From NCBI GenBank assembly GCA_002428485.1, contig DIWM01000010.1:35422-99421 (forward strand): 64,000 nt of DNA, written 5' to 3'. The notes under the pieces were generated by a model. It had not been told where the DNA came from. It saw only the letters and a program-made list of their open reading frames with translations, and ran no database searches. This document shows, piece by piece, positions 42,199-51,384 of the stretch. The DNA comes from Deltaproteobacteria bacterium UBA6106. Lineage in GTDB: Bacteria > Desulfobacterota > Syntrophorhabdia > Syntrophorhabdales > Syntrophorhabdaceae. The translations under genes were made by a program, and so were the position numbers. The number at the start of each line of letters is the position of its first letter. Positions within the stretch are counted from its first letter, which is position 1.

Positions 42199-42414
42199 AT
42201 GAAGGCTACACAGGTAAAAGGCGTTATCCTCCTTGTTATTGCTGCAACATTTCTTGTTATCATGATCTATTCATTGATATATGCTGCAGGAGACCTGAAG
42301 GTTTTCTTTTCCGTTATTATAGTGCTGGTCTGCACTGGTCTTGGCGTGATGTATCTGAAAGGTGAAGAAGAAAGCAAGCAGAAAAAACAACGGAAAAAAA
42401 GCAAAAAGAAGTAA
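42199..42414 (+). CDS. Small two-helix membrane protein
   Basis: A 71-residue protein with two hydrophobic helices (about 8-29 and 35-52) and a very Lys-rich cytoplasmic tail (KQKKQRKKSKKK). I do not recognise a family. The gene lies 33 bp before glycogen phosphorylase in the same direction and may be co-transcribed, but no functional tie is visible. The start is uncertain because a second ATG in another frame lies four bases earlier. Confidence 0.55.
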   Translation: MKATQVKGVILLVIAATFLVIMIYSLIYAAGDLKVFFSVIIVLVCTGLGVMYLKGEEESKQKKQRKKSKKK

Positions 42415-42447
42415 AGACCGAAATAATTGCAAAGAGGAGAACACTCT

Positions 42448-44868
42448 ATGGCATCAGAAAAGCATGACTATAGACGAACCATCCTTAACCACCTTACCTA
42501 TTCGCTCTCGAAGGATATGTACTCGGCAACGGAGCGGGATAAGTATAATGCCATAGTTCTTTCCGTCAGAACGCAGCTGGTAAAGAAATGGATTAAAACG
42601 CAGCAGTACTATTACAATGTGGACGCGAAACGGCTGTATTACCTTTCCTTGGAGTTTCTCCTTGGAAGGCTGCTTAAAAATTATCTTATTAACCTGGAAC
42701 TGGTTGACGAATATAAAGAGGCAGTGGATGTTCTCGCTATAAGCCTCGAAGACGCGCTTGAGTATGAGTGGGATGCCGGGCTTGGAAATGGGGGCCTTGG
42801 AAGACTGGCAGCCTGTTTTCTTGACTCTATGGCAACACTGCAGTATCCCTGTTATGGATACGGGATACGTTACGAGTATGGCATCTTTACACAAAAGATA
42901 AAGGACGGGTACCAGACGGAAGCCCCTGATAACTGGCTCAGGTACGGAAATCCCTGGGAGTTTGCAAGGCCTGAACTCCTTTACCCTGTCCATTTCTACG
43001 GGCGTGTTGAGGTCCATTCCGGCGGTAAAACGCAATGGGTGGACACTGATGAGATCATGGCAATGGCCTACGATTACCCGATCCCGGGGTACTGCAACGA
43101 GGTTGTAAATACCCTCCGGCTCTGGGCGGCAAAATCAACGAGGGATTTTGATTTTGCATATTTTAACAGCGGAGATTATGTTAGGGCTGTTGAAGACAAG
43201 AATAACAGCGAAAATATTTCAAAGGTCCTCTACCCAAACGATCTTTCATTTGCAGGAAAGGAGCTGCGCCTGAAACAGCAGTATTTTTTTGTTGCGGCAA
43301 CGCTTGGCGATATCATGAGGCGTTATAAGAAATTTCATTCCAGCTATAATACCCTGCCGGAAAAGGTTGCTATACAGCTTAATGATACGCACCCGTCTAT
43401 TTCGATCGCCGAACTTATGAGGATCCTCATCGATGAAGAAGGATTATCGTGGGACGTGGCGCAGAAAATAACGATGAAGACCTTTGGTTATACTAACCAC
43501 ACGATACTCCCCGAAGCTCTTGAAACATGGCCGGAAGGACTTCTGGGCAACCTGCTTCCCCGCCATCTTCAGATCATTAAGGAGATCGACAGAAAATTTC
43601 TTGTCTATGTTGCACGGCGATTTCCTGACGAACCAGGCAGGAGTAACAATATGGCTATAGTGACAGGGGACGGGGAAAAGACGATCCATATGGCCCGACT
43701 TGCAATTGTCGGGAGTCATACCGTAAACGGGGTTTCCAAGCTCCATTCAGAATTACTGAAAACGAATGTCTTCCCGGATTTTTACCTCATGTTCCCGGAG
43801 CGGTTTCAGAATGTTACCAACGGGATTACACACAGGCGCTGGCTTCTCGAAGCAAACCCTGAGCTTGCCCGCCTGATAAGCGAGGCGATCGGAGACACAT
43901 GGACGAAGGACCTTGAAGAGATCAGAAGGCTTGAACCATTTGCTGAAGACAATGAATTCTGCAAGCGTTTTGCCGAAATAAAAGTAAACAACAAGATAAG
44001 GCTCCTGAACGTCCTTGGAAATGAATTTCATCTGTCCTTTGAACCGCAGTTTCTCCTCGACTGCCAGGTGAAGAGATTCCATGAATACAAACGGCAGCTC
44101 TTAAATGTGCTCCACGCAATTACCCTTTATAACAGGATAAGAGAGGGTAGGGTGGACAAGGATTTTACGCCGAGGACCATCATGTTCTCGGGTAAATCTG
44201 CGCCGGGATACATGATGTGCAAGCTCATCATCAAGCTTATACACAACGTCGCAGAGGTTATTTCTGCCCACCCGCAGGTAAGAGATAAGCTTCAGGTTGT
44301 CTTTGTTCCAAATTACGGCGTGACGCTCGCGCAGTTCATCATGCCTGCCGCTGAACTGTCAGAGCAGATATCAACCGCCGGCTATGAGGCATCGGGAACC
44401 GGCAATATGAAATTTACCCTCAATGGAGCTTTGACGATAGGTACCCTGGATGGGGCGAACGTAGAGATACGTGAAGAGGTTGGGCAGGAAAACTTCTTTC
44501 TTTTCGGGCTGACAGCAGAGGAGATCATTCGATTGCGCCAGGGTTATAACCCCTATCAATATGTGGAGCAGAATAAAGAGCTTGCCCAGGCAATAGATCA
44601 GCTGTCGAACGACTTTTTTTCACCCGAGAACCGGGGATACTTTCAGCCTGTAGTAAAAAGCCTCCTGGATGGTGACCATTATTGTGTTCTGGCGGACTAT
44701 ACCTCATATGTAGCCTGCCAGGAAGAGGTTGCGAAGGTGTACAGGGAACATGACCTGTGGATAAAAATGGCTGTTCTGAACGTTGCGCGGTCAGGAAAAT
44801 TTTCAAGCGACAGGGCTATCAGGGAATATGCCGAAAATATCTGGCACATATCCTCACTGGATGTTTGA
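42448..44868 (+). CDS. glgP: Glycogen/starch phosphorylase
   Basis: An 806-residue alpha-glucan phosphorylase, releasing glucose-1-phosphate from glycogen in the cytoplasm. Family blocks are clear: DAGLGNGGLGRLAACFLDSMATL, AIQLNDTHPSISIAELMR, VKRFHEYKRQLLN, and EASGTGNMKFTLNGA with the pyridoxal-phosphate Lys655. The length matches the 800-850 residue norm. The ATG at 42448 follows AGAGGAGA; the frame opens earlier at 42427 without a ribosome site. No glycogen synthase or branching enzyme is in this window. Confidence 0.96.
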   Translation: MASEKHDYRRTILNHLTYSLSKDMYSATERDKYNAIVLSVRTQLVKKWIKTQQYYYNVDAKRLYYLSLEFLLGRLLKNYLINLELVDEYKEAVDVLAISLEDALEYEWDAGLGNGGLGRLAACFLDSMATLQYPCYGYGIRYEYGIFTQKIKDGYQTEAPDNWLRYGNPWEFARPELLYPVHFYGRVEVHSGGKTQWVDTDEIMAMAYDYPIPGYCNEVVNTLRLWAAKSTRDFDFAYFNSGDYVRAVEDKNNSENISKVLYPNDLSFAGKELRLKQQYFFVAATLGDIMRRYKKFHSSYNTLPEKVAIQLNDTHPSISIAELMRILIDEEGLSWDVAQKITMKTFGYTNHTILPEALETWPEGLLGNLLPRHLQIIKEIDRKFLVYVARRFPDEPGRSNNMAIVTGDGEKTIHMARLAIVGSHTVNGVSKLHSELLKTNVFPDFYLMFPERFQNVTNGITHRRWLLEANPELARLISEAIGDTWTKDLEEIRRLEPFAEDNEFCKRFAEIKVNNKIRLLNVLGNEFHLSFEPQFLLDCQVKRFHEYKRQLLNVLHAITLYNRIREGRVDKDFTPRTIMFSGKSAPGYMMCKLIIKLIHNVAEVISAHPQVRDKLQVVFVPNYGVTLAQFIMPAAELSEQISTAGYEASGTGNMKFTLNGALTIGTLDGANVEIREEVGQENFFLFGLTAEEIIRLRQGYNPYQYVEQNKELAQAIDQLSNDFFSPENRGYFQPVVKSLLDGDHYCVLADYTSYVACQEEVAKVYREHDLWIKMAVLNVARSGKFSSDRAIREYAENIWHISSLDV

Positions 44869-44894
44869 TATAAAAAAACAGGCAAAGGAACCTC

Positions 44895-46823
44895 ATGGAA
44901 CAATATCCCCATATCTTCTCACCGGGCCGCATAGGCCCCCTTGAAACGAAAAACCGTATTAAATATGCCGCGACTGAGACAAATTTCCCCTTCGGTGACG
45001 GTTTCGTCAGCGACAGGGAGGTCGCATATATGGAGGCTCAGGCAAAGGGCGGGGCAGGCATTGTCACCACTCAGGGCGCTTACCCCGACAAGAAAGGCGA
45101 GGGGAAAGGGTTCAAGGGGATGATGGCGATATGGGATGACCGTTTTATCCCGGGATTGGCGCGTATCGCCGATGTCATTAAAAAGAACGGCGCCCTGTCA
45201 TGCATTCAGATACTTCACTGCGGCAGGGAAGGCGGCGTTGAACTAGATTACTGCCTCATGCCTTCGGTGGTGCCTCAAAAGCTTTCTTACTTCAAACCGC
45301 CCCGTGAGATGACCAAAGAAGAGATCAGGGCTTCGCTGAAGGACCACATAGACGCGGCGAAAAGGGCAAAGGCAGCGGGTTTTGATATGATCGAGATATC
45401 GGGTATAGTGGGTTACCTTCTCTCAACCTTCATATCCCGTTATACCAATAAGCGGCAGGATGAATATGGCGGCGATATCAGGAACAGATGCAGGCTGATG
45501 GTCGAGGTCCTTCAGGGTGTCAAGGCTGCAACAGGGAACATGCCTGTAGGCATCAGACTCTGCGGTCATGAATTGCTCGATGACCGGGGAGGCAATACAC
45601 TGGAAGAAAGCATTGAAAGCTTCCGTATCGCTGAAGAAGCCGGCGCCGATTATGTTAGTGTTACCATAGGGTGGCACGAATCTTCCCAATCCGTTATCAC
45701 GAGGGATGTCCCCATGGGATTTTGGTTGCCTGTGGCCGAAAAGGTCAATAAAAATGTTGCCATACCGGTCATGATGGCATTCCGCCAGTTTACGCCCGAT
45801 ATCCCGGAGAGGGCAATTGCAGGGAATGTGATCGATTTCTGGGAGATGTGCCGCCCGATGATCGCCGACCCTGAATTGCCGCGAAAGATTGCAGACAGAC
45901 GTGAAAACGAGATCGTGCCCTGTATCGCCTGCAATCTTTGCTTTTCAAGACTTTACTATCATCAGCCCATCATGTGTTCCGTAAGACCTACGGCAGGTCA
46001 CGAGCGGGAGCCGGAATGGGGCTATTATGGATTTCAGATGGCCCCTAAAAGAAAAAAGGTTGCGATCATCGGGGGAGGTCCTTCGGGGCTTCAATGCGGT
46101 GTGATAGCTGCCAAACGGGGCCACGAAGTCGTTATTTTCGAAAAGAACGATGTCCCGGGTGGAAATATCCGTTTGGCTTCCAAAGTCGACAAAGGGGCTG
46201 TTGAGCTGTTGCGACCGATAATGACTCTTGAGGTAGAATGCAGGAAATTGGGTATCACAATCCGTTACGGGGAAGAGTGCACCCCCGAAACAATACGAAA
46301 AGGGTCTTACGATGCTGCTGTAATAGCGACAGGCGCGGCGGTCAGGCAATATCCGTTGATCGAGAACGGGTCTTTCCTTACCCCTTCGGATATTATGGCA
46401 AAGGGTCACAGACCCGGGAAGAAGGTCGCGATCATCGGCGGCGGCGGAGCAGGGCTCGGCGTGGCTATCTTTCTTTTGAGGCAGGAAGACTACATGGTCA
46501 CAATTATTGAAGAAGGCGGCAGGCTCGGACGGGATGTTAACCCCTTCTACCTCTGGCAATATGTAAGGCTGATGAAGGAAAAAAAGACTGTCTTCCTGAT
46601 GAGCACAGAAGTCAAACGGATAGGGAAGGGCACGCTGTACCTCAACGGGGCAAAGAGGCAGAACATCGAGGCCGACAGTATTGTAGTTGCCGTTATGGAA
46701 GCAGATAGACAATGGGAGGACAAGACGTTGGCAAGAGAGGTGTATGTCATAGGTGATGCAAAGAGACCGAGGCGGTTAAATAATGCGATCCATGACGGAT
46801 ACCGCTTAGGGATGGTGCTTTGA
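44895..46823 (+). CDS. 2-Enoate reductase-like FMN/FAD/Fe-S oxidoreductase
   Basis: A 642-residue member of the old-yellow-enzyme family with C-terminal pyridine-nucleotide domains (2-enoate reductase / 2,4-dienoyl-CoA reductase type). The N-terminal TIM barrel binds FMN (to about residue 340). The Fe-S motif is CIACNLCFSRLYYHQPIMC, i.e. C-x2-C-x2-C-x11-C, one residue shorter between the second and third Cys than the usual C-x2-C-x3-C. Two dinucleotide-binding loops follow: IIGGGPSGLQCG and IIGGGGAGLGV. Such enzymes reduce activated C=C bonds or demethylate/dehydrogenate small molecules. It overlaps a ferredoxin gene by 4 bp, suggesting that ferredoxin is its electron partner. The substrate is unknown. 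Confidence 0.88.
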   Translation: MEQYPHIFSPGRIGPLETKNRIKYAATETNFPFGDGFVSDREVAYMEAQAKGGAGIVTTQGAYPDKKGEGKGFKGMMAIWDDRFIPGLARIADVIKKNGALSCIQILHCGREGGVELDYCLMPSVVPQKLSYFKPPREMTKEEIRASLKDHIDAAKRAKAAGFDMIEISGIVGYLLSTFISRYTNKRQDEYGGDIRNRCRLMVEVLQGVKAATGNMPVGIRLCGHELLDDRGGNTLEESIESFRIAEEAGADYVSVTIGWHESSQSVITRDVPMGFWLPVAEKVNKNVAIPVMMAFRQFTPDIPERAIAGNVIDFWEMCRPMIADPELPRKIADRRENEIVPCIACNLCFSRLYYHQPIMCSVRPTAGHEREPEWGYYGFQMAPKRKKVAIIGGGPSGLQCGVIAAKRGHEVVIFEKNDVPGGNIRLASKVDKGAVELLRPIMTLEVECRKLGITIRYGEECTPETIRKGSYDAAVIATGAAVRQYPLIENGSFLTPSDIMAKGHRPGKKVAIIGGGGAGLGVAIFLLRQEDYMVTIIEEGGRLGRDVNPFYLWQYVRLMKEKKTVFLMSTEVKRIGKGTLYLNGAKRQNIEADSIVVAVMEADRQWEDKTLAREVYVIGDAKRPRRLNNAIHDGYRLGMVL

Positions 46824-47017
46824 TGATACCGAGGATCGATGGGGCATTGTGCACAGGCTGTAAAAGATGCGCAGAGGTCTGTCCCCCGCAGTCAATATAC
46901 ATGAAGGAAGAAAAGGCTCATATAGATCCTGAGCTATGTGAAGAGTGCGGGTTCTGTGCGGCCGAGTGCCCGGTAGGAGCTATCCTTATAGATTTTCCAG
47001 CCTCAGTAAATCAGTAG
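46820..47017 (+). CDS. 2[4Fe-4S] ferredoxin
   Basis: A 65-residue bacterial ferredoxin with two full cluster motifs, CTGCKRCAEVCPP and CEECGFCAAECPVG. The gene overlaps the preceding 2-enoate reductase-like gene by 4 bp (start at 46820 or the adjacent ATG at 46823), so the two are translationally coupled. It probably supplies low-potential electrons to, or takes them from, that flavoenzyme. A 390-bp AT-rich gap follows. Confidence 0.93.
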   Translation: MMIPRIDGALCTGCKRCAEVCPPQSIYMKEEKAHIDPELCEECGFCAAECPVGAILIDFPASVNQ

Positions 47018-47407
47018 TCTCCCCGCAGCATATTACAAACAGGCACAAAAGCTTTAAAATGTATTTATATCAATAAAAACAATGTAATAAAGTATGTTTG
47101 ATATAAATTACGTTAATTATAGAGTATAAGTTAACTGTCTTAGGGCATATATACTAATGTCTCATACAATCTACATAAGTGATAATAAATATATAAAATA
47201 ACAATGACTTATATTTAAATTAAGATAAACAAAATTAACTATTTTTATGACCATTAATATTTAGCTTGACAATATTTTCTACTGTATTATACAGTATAAT
47301 ACATTGTAAAATAGATTATATATTTTAACTATATAGAAGATTTTATTAACTTTTGATACCGGATAGCTGAGATCTTCAAAAAAGTTTTGATCAAGGTGGG
47401 ACTGATC
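47018..47407. other. AT-rich intergenic region upstream of the cyclase
   Basis: About 390 bp without a plausible gene and markedly richer in A and T than the flanking coding sequence. It ends with a TTGACA box at 47266-47271, the palindrome described separately, and a ribosome site AAGGTGGG at 47393-47400. Nothing else was recognised. Confidence 0.6.
47283..47303. promoter_or_regulatory. Perfect palindrome, candidate operator of the cyclase gene
   Basis: Arms TGTATTATAC (47283-47292) and GTATAATACA (47294-47303) flank a single A: 21 bp of perfect dyad symmetry. TTGACA lies 11 bp upstream and the right arm contains TATAAT (47295-47300), so a bound dimeric regulator would cover the promoter. 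The TTGACA-TATAAT spacing is 23 bp, too long for a standard promoter. Confidence 0.6.
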
Positions 47408-49996
47408 ATGAACGCAAAAACCATGTTTGCAAATCACTGGGCCAACGAGCTCTCGCTCCGCAATAAGGATCTTTCTTACAAACTCAAGATCATTTTCGGT
47501 TTCCTTTTCCCCATACCGTTCGCGGCAATCCTGTTTTTGATCATTAAATATAATATCTTCCGAGACAATACTTTCCAGATAGTGCTTTTGGCGGTTTTGG
47601 CCTGTTCCCTTTACGGCTACTGGATACTCCGGAATATCTTCTTCAAGATCATACGGATATCCGAGGACGTTACCAGAGGCATAACGCAAAATGTTTCAAC
47701 AGCCGAATGCCAGGGCGGCGATCAGCTCAATGTTATCGCAAATTCATTTAATATTGTCGCGAGCCAGTTCCAGGAAACCTGCAACAAGCTGGAAAAAAAG
47801 GGTGCAGAGATATCAACCCTAAAGGAGCTTTCTGATCTCTGCTACGTCACGTTCGACACGGAAGAGCTTTTGTATATTACCCTTGAGCGTGCGTTAAGGC
47901 TTGTCGGCGCTGATGTCGGCTCTGTATTGTTGCTTGAGAGGCCATCCCGTAAGAATTTCGTAGTACAGTCAACGATCGGGCTCGGGAGCACCCTGACGGC
48001 AGGAGAGAAGATCGATTTTTCTACAAGTATTGCGAAGTACGCTGTTATAAACAAAACGCCCATCGTTGTGGAGGATATAGAAAAAGATAACCGCTTTGCG
48101 AGGAGCAACCGGTCGAACTACGCTACAAAATCATTTATTTGTATGCCAATAAAAACTATCAAAGATATCATCGGCGTCGTGACAATATCAAGACGTGACG
48201 ATGCGGCACCTTTTAGCTTTGAAGACACTGAGGTTTTGACCCCGCTTTTAAGCACCGCTGCCTTCACGTACGAGAACCTTCGTCTTTCCAGAGAGAATGA
48301 GACCGATGCCGAATATCTTAAAATTGTTGAAAAGGTAATGAAAAACATCAATTCAAACACGCAGGAAGATGAGCTTATCAATATCTTTCTGCATGATGTG
48401 CGATCCTTGGTGCCTTTTGATCTTGCCATAATACTTATAAAACATGAGGACCATCCTGAAGAGCTCTTTGTCTTTGATATAATCTCGCAGGAAAGGACAG
48501 ACATTATAAAGGGTTCATATTACCCGTATAAAGGTTCTGTCGTTGATAAGGTTATGGATCAGGGTACGACATTGATCATAGATGATCTAAGCAGCCTGAA
48601 CGGAGACTACGAAAAAACATCTCTTTTGAACCAGAAGTATAACTCCTGCCTGCTGAGCGCACTGAAAACAGAGAACGAGGCAAGGGGGATGCTTGTCCTT
48701 TATGCACATGAGCCCGGGATTTTTTACAGAGCGAGCGATTTTATCAATATTGTCGCGGGAAGCGTTGCACTGTCAATTGCCAAGAACAAGCTTTCTACAT
48801 CAATGAGAAAAAGGAAAAAGGAGCTCGATACGCTCACGCAGATCGGTAATGTGCTGGCATCATCAACCTTCGACATCGATCAGGTCCTCAAATACACAAT
48901 GGATATGGTTCGAATCGTTATGAATGTAGAAGCCGGCTCGCTGCTTTTGCTTAACAATAACGAGCTGGAATTCAAAGTAACATTCAATGTCGATTTCGAT
49001 AAAATACGAGAATTCAAGCTGAGATTCGGCCAGGGGATTGCCGGTTACGCTGCCACATGCGGCAAGCCGATGATCGTGAATGATGTCCGGCAGTCACCGC
49101 ACTTTTGTTCTGACGTTGACAAAGTAACAGGCTTTATAACAAGGTCCGCCTTATGTGTGCCTATAATTTCCCAGGGCAAGGTGCTGGGTGTAATAGAATT
49201 GCTCAACAAGATACACGGGGATTTTACTTTAAACGATGAACAACTTTTGCAGTCAATTGTGTCTTCGGTGACCATTGCCATGGAGAACGCGCGCCTCTAC
49301 CGCGAAACGGTTTCTATGACAGAGCATGAACGCGGGATCAGACAGATGTTCCAGAAGTTCGTCCCCAAGGAAGTTGTTGACAAGATCATCCACGGCGAGC
49401 AAACCGGGAGAACACTCATCGATGAGTTCAAAACCCTTACTTTGCTTAATATCGATATTCGCGGCTTTTCGAAGCTCGCCACAAAGATTGGCCCGAGGAA
49501 GACCGTCTCGATGCTAAATTACTTTTTTTCCACTATGGGAGGAATTGTCTTCAATCATCACGGGATTGTTGATAAATATCTCGGCGATGGTTTTCTTGCA
49601 GTTTTCGGCGCACCCGTTGCAAGTCCATCGGATGCAGACAACGCCGTAGCAGCTGCTCTGGAAATGAAACGGTCTATTGAGTCGGTGAGCAATTATTTTC
49701 TGAACAAGATAAATTCACCCCTTACTATAGGTATCAGCATTCATACGGGCGAGGTCGTTATAGGGAACATAGGCTTCGACAAAAAGATCGATTACACGGT
49801 AATCGGGGATCCGGTGAATACGGTCTTCAGGCTGCAGGGGATCACAAAATCAATAAAAAATGGTATCCTTATCAGCGAGAAGACCCACAACATTGCGCAA
49901 TCGCACCTTAACGTGCGGGAAGTCGGCATATACGAGATAGACTCCATGCTCGGCGCCCTGAAAGTATACGAACTGCTCGGCATCGAAAATAACTGA
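47408..49996 (+). CDS. Membrane adenylate/guanylate cyclase with GAF domains
   Basis: An 862-residue class III nucleotide cyclase. Two membrane helices (about 22-42 and 50-70) anchor it and are followed by a short HAMP-like linker. At least two, probably three, GAF domains occupy about 130-640 (VGADVGSVLLLERPSRKNF, VNVEAGSLLLLNN... and QGIAGYAATCGKPMIVNDV). The C-terminal catalytic domain has the metal-binding NIDIRGFSKL and KYLGDGFLAVFG blocks. GAF domains usually bind cyclic nucleotides, haem or other small ligands and would tune cyclase output. The start at 47408 follows AAGGTGGG; an earlier TTG at 47387 is less likely. A perfect palindrome lies upstream. Confidence 0.9.
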   Translation: MNAKTMFANHWANELSLRNKDLSYKLKIIFGFLFPIPFAAILFLIIKYNIFRDNTFQIVLLAVLACSLYGYWILRNIFFKIIRISEDVTRGITQNVSTAECQGGDQLNVIANSFNIVASQFQETCNKLEKKGAEISTLKELSDLCYVTFDTEELLYITLERALRLVGADVGSVLLLERPSRKNFVVQSTIGLGSTLTAGEKIDFSTSIAKYAVINKTPIVVEDIEKDNRFARSNRSNYATKSFICMPIKTIKDIIGVVTISRRDDAAPFSFEDTEVLTPLLSTAAFTYENLRLSRENETDAEYLKIVEKVMKNINSNTQEDELINIFLHDVRSLVPFDLAIILIKHEDHPEELFVFDIISQERTDIIKGSYYPYKGSVVDKVMDQGTTLIIDDLSSLNGDYEKTSLLNQKYNSCLLSALKTENEARGMLVLYAHEPGIFYRASDFINIVAGSVALSIAKNKLSTSMRKRKKELDTLTQIGNVLASSTFDIDQVLKYTMDMVRIVMNVEAGSLLLLNNNELEFKVTFNVDFDKIREFKLRFGQGIAGYAATCGKPMIVNDVRQSPHFCSDVDKVTGFITRSALCVPIISQGKVLGVIELLNKIHGDFTLNDEQLLQSIVSSVTIAMENARLYRETVSMTEHERGIRQMFQKFVPKEVVDKIIHGEQTGRTLIDEFKTLTLLNIDIRGFSKLATKIGPRKTVSMLNYFFSTMGGIVFNHHGIVDKYLGDGFLAVFGAPVASPSDADNAVAAALEMKRSIESVSNYFLNKINSPLTIGISIHTGEVVIGNIGFDKKIDYTVIGDPVNTVFRLQGITKSIKNGILISEKTHNIAQSHLNVREVGIYEIDSMLGALKVYELLGIENN

Positions 49997-50134
49997 TCAA
50001 CAATGGCATGCTAGGTTATTTCTTCGACACCCGATACGACATATGTGCTTATTCATGAACCTCTAAGAGCGATTCGGGTTTTTCCCGGTCGGTGATCGTT
50101 TATTTGAGGCGGCCTTTATAATGAGCTTGAGAAA

Positions 50135-51358
50135 ATGGCAAAGCATGTAACATTCCCCGACTCAGCCAGTGAAACAAAGGTTGCAAGTGAGAGTCGCCCT
50201 TTGCCTGCTGCAGCAGACATCCAACCTAAGGCGACAGCCCGTTTGTACTTTATTGACAATATCCGGGTCTATCTGACCATCCTGGTGCTCGCGCACCATA
50301 TGATGATCACCTATGCCGGGACGGGAATGTGGTACTATAACGAAGGCCGGCAGGATGGGATCACCCGAATGCTCGGCGCCTGGTTCTGCGGGACCAACCA
50401 GGCCTACTTCATGGGCTTTTTTCTGCTCATCTCCGCGTACTTTGTGCCGGGTTCTTACGATCGAAAGGGGGCGGGACACTTCCTGAAGGATCGAATGATC
50501 CGCCTCGGGATCCCTTTGATCCTGTTCAGCTGGGTCATCAATCCCATATTCGTGTATGCCTTCTTCTATCAGGATATACGGATGCCTTTTTGGCAGTACT
50601 TTCCCGGCAAGTATTTCCATCATAGCCCGGTGATCGGCGCCGGGCCGTTGTGGTTCGTCGAAGCTCTGCTTATCTTTTCGCTTGTTTACATGCTGTGGAG
50701 GTTTCTCAACCGGCCTCGCCCTGCTGATCCGGTTGCAGAGTCTCGCTTCCCCGGTAACAGCATTATCGCCCTCTTTGCCCTGCTTCTGGGAATTGCCGGA
50801 TTTATAGTACGCCTGTGGCACCCTGTTGGTTGGAACTTTATACCACTGAATTTTCAGTTTCCTTTCTTTGCCCAATATGTAGCTCTATTTGTTGTCGGGC
50901 TTATTGCATACCGGCGCAACTGGCTTCTGGCCCTGCCTGACAAAACGGGCCGCTTCTGGTCGGGAATTGCCATCCTCCTTTACCTTTTGTGGCTCCCGCT
51001 TGTAGTGATCGGCGGCGCCACTACAGATCATACACCCTTTATGGGGGGCCGGCACTGGCAGTCGTTTATCTACGCCCTCTGGGAATCTTTCCTTTGCCTC
51101 AGCATGTGCATTGGCCTGATCTATGTCTTCCGCCGCTTTCTCAATAGCCAGGGGAGGCTCATGAAATTCCTGGTACCAAACGCCTATACCGTGTATATCA
51201 TCCATGCTCCGGTGATTACAGTTCTGGCCTTCTCGGTTCGGGATGTCACGCTTTTTCCTTTGCTCAAGTGGGCCGTTCTGTCGATGGTAGCTGTGCCAAT
51301 CTGTTTTGCGCTTAGCGCCCTGATCCGCAAATTGCCATATACAGATCGGGTACTGTGA
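50135..51358 (+). CDS. Acyltransferase family 3 membrane protein
   Basis: A 407-residue integral membrane acyltransferase of the OafA/OpgC type. After a ~35-residue hydrophilic N-terminus comes the family opening ARLYFIDNIRVYLTILVLAHHMMITYAG, where the conserved His of the second part is usually essential. About ten hydrophobic helices follow; NAYTVYIIHAPVIT near the end is typical. It would acylate a cell-surface glycan or exported small molecule. No sugar-synthesis genes surround it, so the substrate is unknown. Convergent with tex. Confidence 0.85.
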   Translation: MAKHVTFPDSASETKVASESRPLPAAADIQPKATARLYFIDNIRVYLTILVLAHHMMITYAGTGMWYYNEGRQDGITRMLGAWFCGTNQAYFMGFFLLISAYFVPGSYDRKGAGHFLKDRMIRLGIPLILFSWVINPIFVYAFFYQDIRMPFWQYFPGKYFHHSPVIGAGPLWFVEALLIFSLVYMLWRFLNRPRPADPVAESRFPGNSIIALFALLLGIAGFIVRLWHPVGWNFIPLNFQFPFFAQYVALFVVGLIAYRRNWLLALPDKTGRFWSGIAILLYLLWLPLVVIGGATTDHTPFMGGRHWQSFIYALWESFLCLSMCIGLIYVFRRFLNSQGRLMKFLVPNAYTVYIIHAPVITVLAFSVRDVTLFPLLKWAVLSMVAVPICFALSALIRKLPYTDRVL

Positions 51359-51384
51359 ACTTTTAGAACTATTCAAGCGGTAAT

